A stretch of 55,097 nucleotides of DNA. Origin: Caballeronia megalochromosomata (GTDB taxonomy: Bacteria > Pseudomonadota > Gammaproteobacteria > Burkholderiales > Burkholderiaceae). Location: the NCBI GenBank assembly GCA_001580565.1, contig LRBF01000079.1:1-55097 (forward strand), in the 5' to 3' direction. The notes under the pieces were generated by a model that worked only from the letters and a program-made list of their open reading frames with translations, was not told where the DNA came from and did no database searches. The stretch's first letter is position 1. The number at the start of each line of letters is the position of its first letter. Made by a program: the position numbers and the translations under genes. Shown here piece by piece: positions 26,997-33,998 of this stretch.

Positions 26997-28067
26997 ATGG
27001 TAGACGTCGAATGCCGGGCCGAGCTGGTCCTGCGGGACGCCGATGGCCGGGAAACCAGTCTCAGCGCGGTTGTGCCGCTTTTGCAGCTCGTCGCACAGAC
27101 GGGCAGCATCGCGAATGCCGCGAGCGCTAAGGGTTTGTCCTATCGGCACGCGTGGGGCTTGTTACGCGAAATCGAGGCGCGTCTCGGCGGCGCGCTCATC
27201 ACCAAATCGCGTGGGCGCGGTTCGGTGTTGTCGGAACTGGGCGAGTCCGTGTTGCGGGCGCAGCGCGTCTGCGGCGAGCGTCTCGAAGCGCCGTTGCAGG
27301 CGGTGGCGAACGATGTCGCTTTGGAATTGAACCGGCGTCTCGCGGGCGGCGTCACGCAGGTGCGGATTCACGCGTCGCACGGTTATGCGGTCGCGACGCT
27401 CGTGCGCGCGCTCGGTGATCAGCGCGTGCCGGTCGACATCAAGTATCGGGAGAGCGCGGAAGCCGTGAGCGCGCTCGCGCGCGGCGAGTGCGAGCTGGCG
27501 GGGTTTCACTTGCCGATCGGCGAATTTCGTGCGACGTGCGCGGATATCTATCGACCGTATCTGGACCGCAACAAGCATCAGCTGATCCGGCTCACGCGCC
27601 GCACGCAGGGCCTTTTCCTGCCGAAGGGCAATCCGAAGAACATCTCCGGTTTGCGCGATCTCGCGCGCAGCGACGTGCGCTTCGTCAATCGTCAGCCGGG
27701 CTCGGGCACGCGCATGTTGCTCGATCTGTCCTTGCGTCGCGTGGGTGTCGATCCGGACCAGATCAATGGCTATGCGACCACGGAACTCACGCATTCCGCG
27801 ATCGCCGCGTTCGTCGCGAGCGGCATGGCCGATCTCGGCTTCGGCGTGCAGCCCGCGGCGCAGCATTTCGCACTCGATTTCATCCCGATCATCGACGAGG
27901 ACTATTTCTTCGCATGCGAACGCGCGCGGCTCGACGAGGCGCGGCTCGCCTCGGTCTTGCGCATCTTGCGCAGCGCGGGCTTCACTGACAGCGTTGCGCA
28001 CCTGGAAGGCTATGATCCGGCGCGCTGCGGGACGCTCGTCGATATCGAAGAAGGTTTGCGCGGCTGA
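26997..28067 (+). CDS. fdsR: ModE-like regulator of formate dehydrogenase, HTH plus periplasmic-binding-fold domain
   Basis: A 356-aa regulator. Residues 20-95 are a ModE/LysR-type winged helix (TGSIANAASAKGLSYRHAWGLLREIEARLG); residues 105-350 form a substrate-binding-protein-like domain (KYRESAEAVSALARGECELAGFHLP, FVNRQPGSGTRMLLD) of the kind that binds oxyanions such as molybdate or formate. FdsR in this position is known to control fds genes in related bacteria. ATG 26997 has GGGGGA six bases before it; a GTG two codons earlier would leave no room for an RBS. Confidence 0.88.
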   Translation: MVDVECRAELVLRDADGRETSLSAVVPLLQLVAQTGSIANAASAKGLSYRHAWGLLREIEARLGGALITKSRGRGSVLSELGESVLRAQRVCGERLEAPLQAVANDVALELNRRLAGGVTQVRIHASHGYAVATLVRALGDQRVPVDIKYRESAEAVSALARGECELAGFHLPIGEFRATCADIYRPYLDRNKHQLIRLTRRTQGLFLPKGNPKNISGLRDLARSDVRFVNRQPGSGTRMLLDLSLRRVGVDPDQINGYATTELTHSAIAAFVASGMADLGFGVQPAAQHFALDFIPIIDEDYFFACERARLDEARLASVLRILRSAGFTDSVAHLEGYDPARCGTLVDIEEGLRG

Positions 28068-28212
28068 AGGGAGCGTGTGACGAATATCAGAAACACGCGG
28101 TAAGAGAGCGGGGCGGGGGTAAAACTGCCATCGGCGGCGAATTGGGTTAACCTAACGGCTTGCTGTCGACTTTACTGCTCTGAGCGCGACCTCTCCCGCG
28201 CGATATACCGCC

Positions 28213-28482
28213 ATGAAACTCTCGTTGCTCGCTTGTTCCTCCGCCGCGCTCATCGCTGGCGCGACGTATCTGATTCCTGTCGCCTTCGCCCAGAATTCTC
28301 CGGGCCTGCCGGGCGGCGTGCTGCAAGACCAGTTCCGCTTCAACGAACATCCGCAGATGCAGTTCGCGGCGTCCGCGCCGTCGGATAAGTATCAGAAGGG
28401 CAAATCGGCCATGCGCCGCCGTGGTGACGACGGCGATCCCAACGGCTGCAATCTGAAGTGTCCGAAGGACGGTTCGAACTGA
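28213..28482 (+). CDS. Small exported hypothetical protein
   Basis: An 89-aa product with a clear Sec signal peptide (MKLSLLACSSAALIAGATYL, cleavage likely after AFA near residue 26). The mature part, about 63 residues, is hydrophilic and ends with NGCNLKCPKDGSN, containing two Cys that could form a disulfide, plus a basic MRRRGDDGD stretch. Family not recognised. No strong Shine-Dalgarno is seen, but codon use fits the genome. Downstream of fdsR by 145 bases in the same direction, with no evident functional link. Confidence 0.6.
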   Translation: MKLSLLACSSAALIAGATYLIPVAFAQNSPGLPGGVLQDQFRFNEHPQMQFAASAPSDKYQKGKSAMRRRGDDGDPNGCNLKCPKDGSN

Positions 28483-28527
28483 GCGTGGTTCGAACGCTGC
28501 GGCTTTGACCGCTTCGTCGGCGCCGGG

Positions 28528-28552
28528 AAAAAAAACCTCGCATGAAGCGAGG
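28528..28552 (-). terminator. Orphan minus-strand intrinsic terminator
   Basis: CCTCGC (28536-28541) and GCGAGG (28547-28552) form a hairpin that on the minus strand is followed by eight T. No minus-strand protein gene ends here, so it may terminate a small RNA. Confidence 0.65.
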
Positions 28553-28827
28553 CCAAAGTGCTTGGAATGACACCGTGATCCGCTGCAAACAGCCAACAAA
28601 TCAAAGTGCAAGGCAAGAATAGGGCTGTGGTGGAAGCGCGTGAATATGAGTTTTCTGAGTAATCTTCCCGGAAGAACGTCGCCGTCGTGCACGCGGCCGA
28701 CCGATCGGAAATTGACACGCGGCAACAGTATTAGGACCGGTCCGATACGAACAATGCGCCTGGCCACCTATTCTCTCGGGCGTAGCGAAGATCGTCTCTG
28801 TCGACGCTACGTCTCTCAAGGATGTTT

Positions 28828-28853
28828 GCCCCGCCTCGCGCGGGGCTTTTTTT
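28828..28853 (+). terminator. Plus-strand intrinsic terminator
   Basis: GCCCCGC (28828-28834) pairs with GCGGGGC (28840-28846), followed by seven T. The nearest upstream plus-strand gene ends about 345 bases earlier. Confidence 0.8.
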
Positions 28854-28874
28854 CGCCTGTCGCGCGCCAAAGAA

Positions 28875-28909
28875 AAACCCGCGATGCTTGCGCGATCGCG
28901 GGTTTTTTT
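28875..28909. terminator. Intrinsic terminator, probable original ssrA terminator displaced by the islet
   Basis: AAACCCGCGAT (28875-28885) pairs with ATCGCGGGTTT (28895-28905), with T runs on both strands. It lies 10 bases beyond the degenerate copy of the ssrA 3' end, in the position and orientation expected of the ancestral ssrA terminator. Confidence 0.75.
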
Positions 28910-28918
28910 ACAAGGGTG

Positions 28919-28941
28919 TTTTGGTGGAGGCGGGGGTCGAA
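28919..28941. repeat. Distal att-like copy of the ssrA 3' end
   Basis: TTTTGGTGGAGGCG (28919-28932) is identical to 31168-31181, which is the complement of the ssrA 3' end including CCA. The following bases, GGGGTCGAA, correspond with a three-base gap to the T-loop sequence GCGGGAATCGAA in ssrA. The two copies bracket the T6SS cargo genes, as attL and attR would. Confidence 0.6.
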
Positions 28942-29217
28942 GCGAAGGGCGGCACGCCCGGACGCCATGCCACGCCGATTGCCGAGTGGATTAGGTCCAA
29001 GGCCATATGGATAAGGAATTATGGAGCGATCGGAGGGAGCGGCATTTATCGCGGTGTACCCTGTGGTAGAAGCCTTGTGCTTGCATATAAGGAAGATGAC
29101 GCCAAGGTTTATGTCTTGACGCAATGGCTCAACGATCCAGCGTCAGACCGATGTCCTCTCGACCCTTTCTCATTCAGCGCGTGGAAGACTTACATGCAAC
29201 CGATGCGAAATGGATAA
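28942..29217 (+). pseudogene. Unrecognised ORF remnant inside the islet
   Basis: An open frame runs through the left part of the islet and ends with ...SLVLAYKEDDAKVYVLTQWLNDP and a Trp/Tyr-containing tail. Inside the islet it has no good start codon or RBS; the frame is open back to 28822 only by crossing a terminator and the att-like site. It has lower GC than core genes. It may be the C-terminal remnant of a gene truncated at the junction. No family recognised. Confidence 0.3.
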
Positions 29218-29236
29218 CCGCGAAACCAACACGAAT

Positions 29237-29256
29237 GGCCCGCCGATGTGCGGGCC
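29237..29256 (-). terminator. Hairpin downstream of the T6SS cassette
   Basis: GGCCCGC (29237-29243) pairs with GCGGGCC (29250-29256). It lies 16 bases past the stop of the last minus-strand cassette gene; the T tract after it on that strand is poor, so it is a weak terminator candidate. Confidence 0.45.
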
Positions 29257-29271
29257 GTGTCAGGTCTCAAG

Positions 29272-29484
29272 TTAGCAGCGCGAAGCCTTTAGACCGCCGA
29301 CAATGGAAGCCAAGAGCGCCAGCGCAAACCAGAGCGCAAAAAAACGGTTTGCTGCATCGGGGTTCGTATCGAACAGACTCCCCGAGCCTCGGATCATGCC
29401 GAACAAGTAGAGTCCGCCCCACGAAAGCACCGTCGCCGAAATTGCGCCAATTGTAGCGCCGCAAAGGATTCGGAACAGTTTCAT
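29272..29484 (-). CDS. Candidate T6SS immunity protein, 70-aa two-helix membrane protein
   Basis: A 70-aa protein with two hydrophobic helices (about residues 7-29 and 49-65) joined by a polar loop rich in Gly, Ser, Asp and Asn. Its ATG overlaps the tae4 stop by four bases, so translation is coupled, and nothing else separates the two. By position it should be the cognate immunity protein for the amidase. It is not like the known Tai4 proteins, which are soluble periplasmic proteins with a signal peptide, so the immunity role is inference from context. The loop or helix ends may sit in the periplasm, where the effector acts. Confidence 0.6.
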   Translation of the reverse strand: MKLFRILCGATIGAISATVLSWGGLYLFGMIRGSGSLFDTNPDAANRFFALWFALALLASIVGGLKASRC

Positions 29485-30068
29485 TTCACAGGAAAGAAAA
29501 GAATGGTCTTTGAGTTGCGGAAGTCGGACCAGATTCCCGGAATGACTATGTTCCAATCCACGCGCATACCTGTCCCGAATCCCGTCATCTTTGCGCCGTT
29601 CCATAGGTCGATGTGACCGCCGCTCGCGTTGCCCTTTGACTCACTGCCGCGTGTCCAATAGCCATCGAACATGATGACCCCTGTTCGGCCTTTCACGTGA
29701 GATAACCAATCCGGACCGGTTATGTTCTCAGGTTTACCAATTCCCGCAATCGGATGCAACTTGAGCCATTCGCCAAGTTCATTTGCGCGGGTAGCGGTTG
29801 CCTTCCCGTCCAAGACGATACGCCCAATGTCTTTTTTGCCGGGCAGGGGCTTCAGCACTTTCTCAGAGAACGACTTCATCTCAATTCCAACCCGATGAAA
29901 CGTTACGCTCATGCGGATCGCACACTGATCCTTGTATGCAGGGTTGTCGTAAGGGTTGCCGCTCGGATAGTTGTCCCATAACTCTTGAAACGTCACCGCT
30001 TTCAACTGTACGACTTTGACAGAATTCGGCGTCGAGTTGGTTCGTACGACGGTTGGATTATTCGGCAT
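29481..30068 (-). CDS. tae4: Type VI secretion amidase effector, Tae4 family
   Basis: A 195-aa peptidoglycan amidase effector. FQELWDNYPSGNPYDNPAYKDQC followed by AIRMS is the Tae4 signature, with catalytic Cys49; the catalytic His152 is in GGHIDLWNG, with Asp154 beside it. Tae4 enzymes (NlpC/P60-like papain fold) cut the D-Glu/mDAP bond in peptidoglycan cross-links of rival cells after T6SS delivery. The family length is 150-190 aa, so the protein is complete. No signal peptide, as expected for a T6SS cargo. An AAGGGA RBS lies in the end of the PAAR gene, whose stop is three bases upstream. The islet is AT-richer than its surroundings. Confidence 0.9.
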   Translation of the reverse strand: MPNNPTVVRTNSTPNSVKVVQLKAVTFQELWDNYPSGNPYDNPAYKDQCAIRMSVTFHRVGIEMKSFSEKVLKPLPGKKDIGRIVLDGKATATRANELGEWLKLHPIAGIGKPENITGPDWLSHVKGRTGVIMFDGYWTRGSESKGNASGGHIDLWNGAKMTGFGTGMRVDWNIVIPGIWSDFRNSKTILFFPVK

Positions 30069-30071
30069 CGC

Positions 30072-30627
30072 TCAAATCCCTTCTGCTCTCGCAAGGGCGT
30101 CGTCGCCCCAATACACGGTGTAATCATTGGCGGTCTCGCCGGTCATCATGCGCGGTAGCGCGCCGCCCGATTCAATGCGGCCATATACCGTGCGACCGTC
30201 CTCCATTTCGATGAAATACGGGTAGCCGTCACATACACCGGCGGCGCGTACTTGCTCGTCGAACCTCTCGTTCGCGCTCGCGGGCGCCACATACTGCTGC
30301 GCCGTGGTCGTGGTGGCTGCCGTGCTAACGGCTCGACTACCTTTGAGCCAAACGCCCGGATTGCTGCCGACGATCAGCCGGTTCTTGTTGCACGGGCAAA
30401 GCACCCCTGTCATTGTCAACGGCTACGCAGCGGTTCCCCGTCAACACGCTGCGCCCGGTCCCCAATATTTTGAAAAGACCTTCGCAAGTTCCACAACTAC
30501 CCTCGTTACCGTCCAGTGCGACTTTCTTTCCCCTGTCGGTTATGCTTGATCCGGACGCGAATACACGTCCGCCTGTCGTGGTGCGATCTCCATCTCGAAC
30601 CGCCGCGATTTTAGTCATCGAGACCAT
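30072..30627 (-). pseudogene. PAAR-domain T6SS spike protein, frameshifted
   Basis: The first frame (from 30627 or 30618) encodes a PAAR protein: TKIAAVRDGDRTTTGG, GKKVALDGNEGSCGTCEGLFKI, then CVAVDNDR. The second frame resumes at VLCPCNKNRLIVGSNPGVWLKG and continues through a Thr/Ala linker to a small C-terminal domain (IEMEDGRTVYGRIESGG...YTVYWGDDAL), a beta-rich extension common behind PAAR. The join needs removal of one C from CCCC at 30404-30407 (plus strand). A PAAR tip would sharpen the VgrG spike and carry Tae4. The frameshift may be real decay or a sequencing error; the total length, 3n+1, agrees with a single inserted base. Confidence 0.8.
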
Positions 30628-31118
30628 CCGATCGCCTGTAAGCGCGTACGAGTTCTGCGATTGATATTGATTCGTTATGCTTGATTTTTGGCATATATAT
30701 TAGGGATCCTGATGTATCTCACCAAATGGAGTGGAGCCATCAGCATACGAAGGCGTCGGAGAACCGCAACGGGATACCGAAAGCGAAACGCCAAATCCAC
30801 AAACTTTGACGTCGTCGTAAAATGGTGCTGACGGGGCTCTGTCGTATTCGGTAGATCCAGCGCGTGGCTGCGCTGGGAACAGGCTTGGCGGCCTGCTGCG
30901 ATAGGAACCCGTTGGTCCGGCGTCAACCCGGCCGCTCAAAACTTGAGCAGCCCCGATCGATGCCAGCGGAATGGGAGGCCGACAAAGGGCTAAGTAGTCC
31001 AGAACCCTCTAGACACAGCCAGAACAGTCTGCTGTGGTTTTTCACCAACGCATTACGCGTGATTGTCAGGGTAGTAGACGATCGTAGCCAGAATCCGTCG
31101 ATGGACCATCGGATGTTC
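30628..31118. other. Islet segment without a recognised gene
   Basis: About 490 bases between the PAAR gene and the ssrA terminator, lower in GC than the core. It must contain the promoter of the cassette. A minus-strand frame (30700-30939) ends with YDDVKVCGFGVSLSVSRCG and could be the tail of a small decayed exported protein, but lacks a convincing start and RBS. Nothing else supportable is seen. Confidence 0.4.
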
Positions 31119-31159
31119 CAAAAAAAAGCCCCGTAACTCATTGAATTAACGGGGCTTTT
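31119..31159 (-). terminator. Intrinsic terminator after ssrA
   Basis: On the minus strand GCCCCGT and ACGGGGC (31128-31134 with 31149-31155) form a stem followed by eight T, 12 bases after the tmRNA 3' end. Confidence 0.88.
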
Positions 31160-31170
31160 GCTGGCGATTT

Positions 31171-31528
31171 TGGTGGAGGCGGCGGGAATCGAACCCGCGT
31201 CCAGAAGCGCTCTACGAACAGTTCTACATACTTAGTTCTGTCTTTTGATTTAACCGCAACGACGCGGACGAACACGCTGCGTTACGGCGATTCACTAGAT
31301 TTTCGACTCGGGCGTCGTGACGCCACCAAAGCTTATCTGACGTATATGACCTCTCGTGGCATTGCTACCCTAACCCATCAGCGAATTAGTGAGAGGACGG
31401 CGGCCCTTAGGCTGCCAGTGCGAACGTATCGTCGTTTGCAGTTACGATTTTCCCATTGATTAACGAGGTGACGGGTCCTCGGTATGCCCTGACCGCTTCA
31501 CAACCCCTGTCGAAACCAGGTCGCCCCC
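31171..31528 (-). ncRNA. ssrA: Transfer-messenger RNA (tmRNA)
   Basis: The 5' end GGGGGCG pairs with CGCCTCC before the 3' ACCA to form the 7-bp acceptor stem; GGTTTCGACAGGGG follows the 5' arm and GGGTTCGATTCCCGC is the T arm. The tag reading frame on the minus strand (31439 to 31407) starts at GCA and encodes ANDDTFALAA then TAA, the Burkholderiales tag. With SmpB it rescues stalled ribosomes and marks the nascent chain for proteolysis. Length 358. The 3' end is the likely integration target of the neighbouring islet. Confidence 0.96.
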
Positions 31529-31608
31529 AAGCAGAGAAACGATTATCCCACGAAAAGCCATGTGAGGCGAACGGCGCGATTTTCAAGCCGTCGCGGCCGC
31601 CTTGAGCC

Positions 31609-32373
31609 TCATGCGATGTCGCGCAACAAGTGCTGCAGTTCTTCCGGCGAATCCACCACATGATTGGCGTGCCAGCGGCGCGGCGGAATGTCGTCGCCGC
31701 AGTAGCCGTAGGCGGCGGCCACAGTGATCATGCCCGCGGCGAATCCGGCCTGCACGTCGCGCAGGTCGTCGCCGACATAGACGATGCGCTCCGGCGCGAC
31801 ATCCAGCAATTCCGCCGCGTGCAAGAGCGGCGCGGGGTGCGGCTTCGAATGCGGCGTCGTGTCGCCGCAGACGAGGCAGCCGGCGCGCGTATCGAGTCCC
31901 AGCAAGCCGACGAGCGGTGCGGCGAACCGCGTGATCTTGTTCGTGACGATGCCCCAGCGCACGCCGCGCGCATCGAGTTGATCGAGTATTTCGGCGATGC
32001 CCGGAAAGAGCGTCGTTTCGATGCACAGATCGGCCTCGTAGTTCGCGAGGAATTCGTCGCGCATCGCCGGGAAGTCGTGGTGCTCCGGCCCGATCTCGAA
32101 CGCGCCGCCGAGCAGCCCGCGCGCGCCCGCCGATGCGTATGGCCGCAGCGTTTCGAGCGGCCGCATCTCGAGGCCGCGGTCGTGCCGCATTTTGTTGACC
32201 GCGGCGACGAGATCGGGCGCGGTGTCGGCGATGGTGCCGTCGAGATCGAACAGCACGGCCTGGCACAATGAGAGACCATCGCCTTCAGCGAGGCGCTGGG
32301 GCAGGGGATTGGTTTCTTCCGGCAGGGGCTTGGTATCGATGGTGCCCGTGGACAAGGGATCGTCGTTGGTCAT
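31609..32373 (-). CDS. gph: HAD-superfamily phosphatase (phosphoglycolate phosphatase / MupP-like)
   Basis: A 254-aa HAD hydrolase. Motif I FDLDGTIAD has nucleophile Asp43 and Asp45; motif II is VTNK, motif III HSKPHP (Lys), motif IV VGDDLRD. Usually called Gph, which dephosphorylates 2-phosphoglycolate from DNA repair. The coupling to ubiG (4-base gap) is the same arrangement as mupP in Pseudomonas, whose product dephosphorylates MurNAc-6-phosphate in cell-wall recycling; both assignments remain possible. The N-terminal 38 residues before motif I are longer than usual. Confidence 0.85.
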   Translation of the reverse strand: MTNDDPLSTGTIDTKPLPEETNPLPQRLAEGDGLSLCQAVLFDLDGTIADTAPDLVAAVNKMRHDRGLEMRPLETLRPYASAGARGLLGGAFEIGPEHHDFPAMRDEFLANYEADLCIETTLFPGIAEILDQLDARGVRWGIVTNKITRFAAPLVGLLGLDTRAGCLVCGDTTPHSKPHPAPLLHAAELLDVAPERIVYVGDDLRDVQAGFAAGMITVAAAYGYCGDDIPPRRWHANHVVDSPEELQHLLRDIA

Positions 32374-32377
32374 GGCG

Positions 32378-33076
32378 TCAGGCTTCGCGGCGGCAAGCCA
32401 TCATGTAGTTGATGCTCGTGTCGTTTGACAGGCCGAAATGCTTGGAGATCGGCCGATAGGTAATGCCCTTGATGTCCACGGTGACAAGCGAGGCCGCACG
32501 CGCGAACGTGGCGAGCTCCGACGGCTTGATGAAGCGCGCGTAATCGTGCGTGCCGCGCGGCAGCATGCGCGCGATGTATTCCGCGCCGATAACCGCAAAA
32601 AGATAGGCCTTCGGGTTGCGATTCAGCGTGGAGAAGAACACCCAGCCACCCGGCTTCACGAGCGCGGCGCACGCGGCGACGGTGCCCGCGGGATTCGGCA
32701 CGTGCTCGAGCATCTCCATGCAGGTCACGACATCGTACGAACCCGGCTCGCGTGCGGCGAGGGCTTCTGCCGAGATCTCTTCGTACGCGACTTCGACACC
32801 GCTTTCGAGACTGTGCAGATCGGCGACGCCGAGCGCGCTCGACGACAGATCGATGCCTTTCACGTTCGCGCCGCGCGTGGCCATCGACTCGGACAGAATG
32901 CCGCCGCCGCAACCGATATCGAGCACGCGCTTGGCGCTGAGATGCGCATGCGCATCGATCCAGTCGAGCCGTACCGGGTTCAGTTCATGCAACGGCTTGA
33001 ACTCGGCATTCGGGTCCCACCAGCGATGCGCGAGCTCGCTGAATTTCTGCAGTTCGTGGGGATCGACATTGGTCAT
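32378..33076 (-). CDS. ubiG: Ubiquinone biosynthesis O-methyltransferase
   Basis: A 232-aa SAM-dependent methyltransferase. Residues 5-30 ([25 protein letters not shown]) are diagnostic for UbiG; the SAM motif [13 protein letters not shown] follows. It carries out both O-methylation steps of ubiquinone synthesis at the membrane surface. ATG 33076 matches the family N-terminus; an in-frame start 11 codons upstream is less likely. First of a two-gene unit with the HAD phosphatase gene. Confidence 0.96.
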   Translation of the reverse strand: MTNVDPHELQKFSELAHRWWDPNAEFKPLHELNPVRLDWIDAHAHLSAKRVLDIGCGGGILSESMATRGANVKGIDLSSSALGVADLHSLESGVEVAYEEISAEALAAREPGSYDVVTCMEMLEHVPNPAGTVAACAALVKPGGWVFFSTLNRNPKAYLFAVIGAEYIARMLPRGTHDYARFIKPSELATFARAASLVTVDIKGITYRPISKHFGLSNDTSINYMMACRREA

Positions 33077-33216
33077 GTTCGGAAGTGCCTTGTTTGAGTC
33101 GTGAATCAATTAGGACCGAGTATATAGGCGCCGCAATGGGCGGGCAAAAAGCGCAATAGTGAAAGCCTACCTGAATCGGCGGCGCATTAAGCGAATGCTC
33201 AAAACGCTTCGGGCAT

Positions 33217-33244
33217 AAAAAAACCCCCGCCGAGGCGGGGGTTT
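33217..33244 (-). terminator. Intrinsic terminator of the ompA-family gene
   Basis: AAACCCCCGC (33221-33230) pairs with GCGGGGGTTT (33235-33244); on the minus strand a run of seven T follows. It lies 25 bases beyond the ompA stop. Confidence 0.92.
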
Positions 33245-33269
33245 GATCTGCGGCAATCCAGCTTCGCGA

Positions 33270-33932
33270 TTACTGCTGCGGCTGACGCGTCGTGCCGACA
33301 ACTTCGACTTCCACGCGACGATCCGGTGCGAGGCAGGCGATAAGTTGCTTGCGGTTCTTCTGCGTGCAGCTGCCCTTCGTAACCGGGTCGCGCTTGCCCT
33401 TGCCTTCCGTGTAGATACGGTTGGCTTCGATGCCCTTGCTGACCAGGTAAGCCTTCACAGCTTGCGCACGGCGCAGCGACAGACGATCGTTGTACTTGTC
33501 CGAACCGATGCGGTCGGTGTAACCCGTTGCGACCACGACTTCGAGGTTCAGCGCGCCGATCTTCGATGCGAGATCGTCCAGCTTTTCCTTACCAGCCGGC
33601 TTCAGGACTGCCTTGTCGAAGTCGAACAGAGCGTCAGCCTGATAGGTGACCTTCTGGCTCTGGATGACCGGGGGCGGCGGAGCAACCGGTGCCGGCGGCG
33701 TCGGTGCTTGCGCGACCAGCGCGCCATCGCACTTCGCGTTTGCCGTAGCCGGGGTCCAGAATGCGTCGCGCCAGCACAGTTCGTTCGTGCCGTTCATCCA
33801 CACATACTCGCCCGTACCGTTCACCCAGTTGTCGTTCACGGCTTGTCGCGAGGCCGGCACCGACTGTGCCGAGGCCGATGCAGCCATAACTGCGGTAGCT
33901 GCAATGAACGCGAGCTTTGAAAGTTTATTCAT
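33270..33932 (-). CDS. ompA: OmpA-family outer membrane protein
   Basis: A 220-aa protein with a Sec signal peptide (cleavage after ASA, residue 22), a short middle region (EYVWMNGTNELCWRDAFWTPATA), a Pro-rich hinge (PTPPAPVAPPPP) and a C-terminal OmpA peptidoglycan-binding domain (FDFDKAVLKPAGKEKLDDLA, TGYTDRIGSDKYNDRLSLRRAQAV). It lacks the 8-strand barrel of enteric OmpA. It anchors the outer membrane to peptidoglycan. GAGGAG precedes the ATG. It lies divergent from gyrA, preceded by a long control region containing a 14-bp inverted repeat. Confidence 0.93.
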   Translation of the reverse strand: MNKLSKLAFIAATAVMAASASAQSVPASRQAVNDNWVNGTGEYVWMNGTNELCWRDAFWTPATANAKCDGALVAQAPTPPAPVAPPPPVIQSQKVTYQADALFDFDKAVLKPAGKEKLDDLASKIGALNLEVVVATGYTDRIGSDKYNDRLSLRRAQAVKAYLVSKGIEANRIYTEGKGKRDPVTKGSCTQKNRKQLIACLAPDRRVEVEVVGTTRQPQQ

Positions 33933-33998
33933 ATTTCTCCTCTCGAAATTGAGATTACCGCAGGTTTACTGCGAGCCTGTAGACGAAGGACAAGTCAT

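Larger units (their letters stand above)
28483..28918. other. Gene-poor region with three hairpin terminators; possible small RNAs
   Basis: No credible protein gene. It holds a minus-strand terminator (28528-28552), a plus-strand terminator (28828-28853) and a bidirectional one (28875-28909). The first and second each end a stretch that could be a small RNA, since no gene lies immediately upstream on that strand. Confidence 0.5.

Noticed and set aside
28919..28995. A tRNA gene on the minus strand ending in CCACCA
   Set aside because: Only the last bases look like a tRNA 3' end. No T-arm pairing, anticodon arm or acceptor partner can be formed; it is better explained as a partial ssrA att copy.
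30400..30410. Programmed ribosomal frameshift in the PAAR gene
   Set aside because: There is no slippery heptamer or downstream pseudoknot evident, and PAAR proteins are not known to use frameshifting; mutation or sequencing error is simpler.
30700..30939. 79-codon minus-strand ORF upstream of the PAAR gene as a real gene
   Set aside because: It begins with a TTG without RBS and has no signal peptide or family match; only the C-terminal half looks protein-like, so it was left as a possible remnant.
31407..31661. 84-codon minus-strand open frame across tmRNA
   Set aside because: It is the tmRNA tag frame read upstream through non-coding parts of ssrA; only the ten-codon tag is translated.
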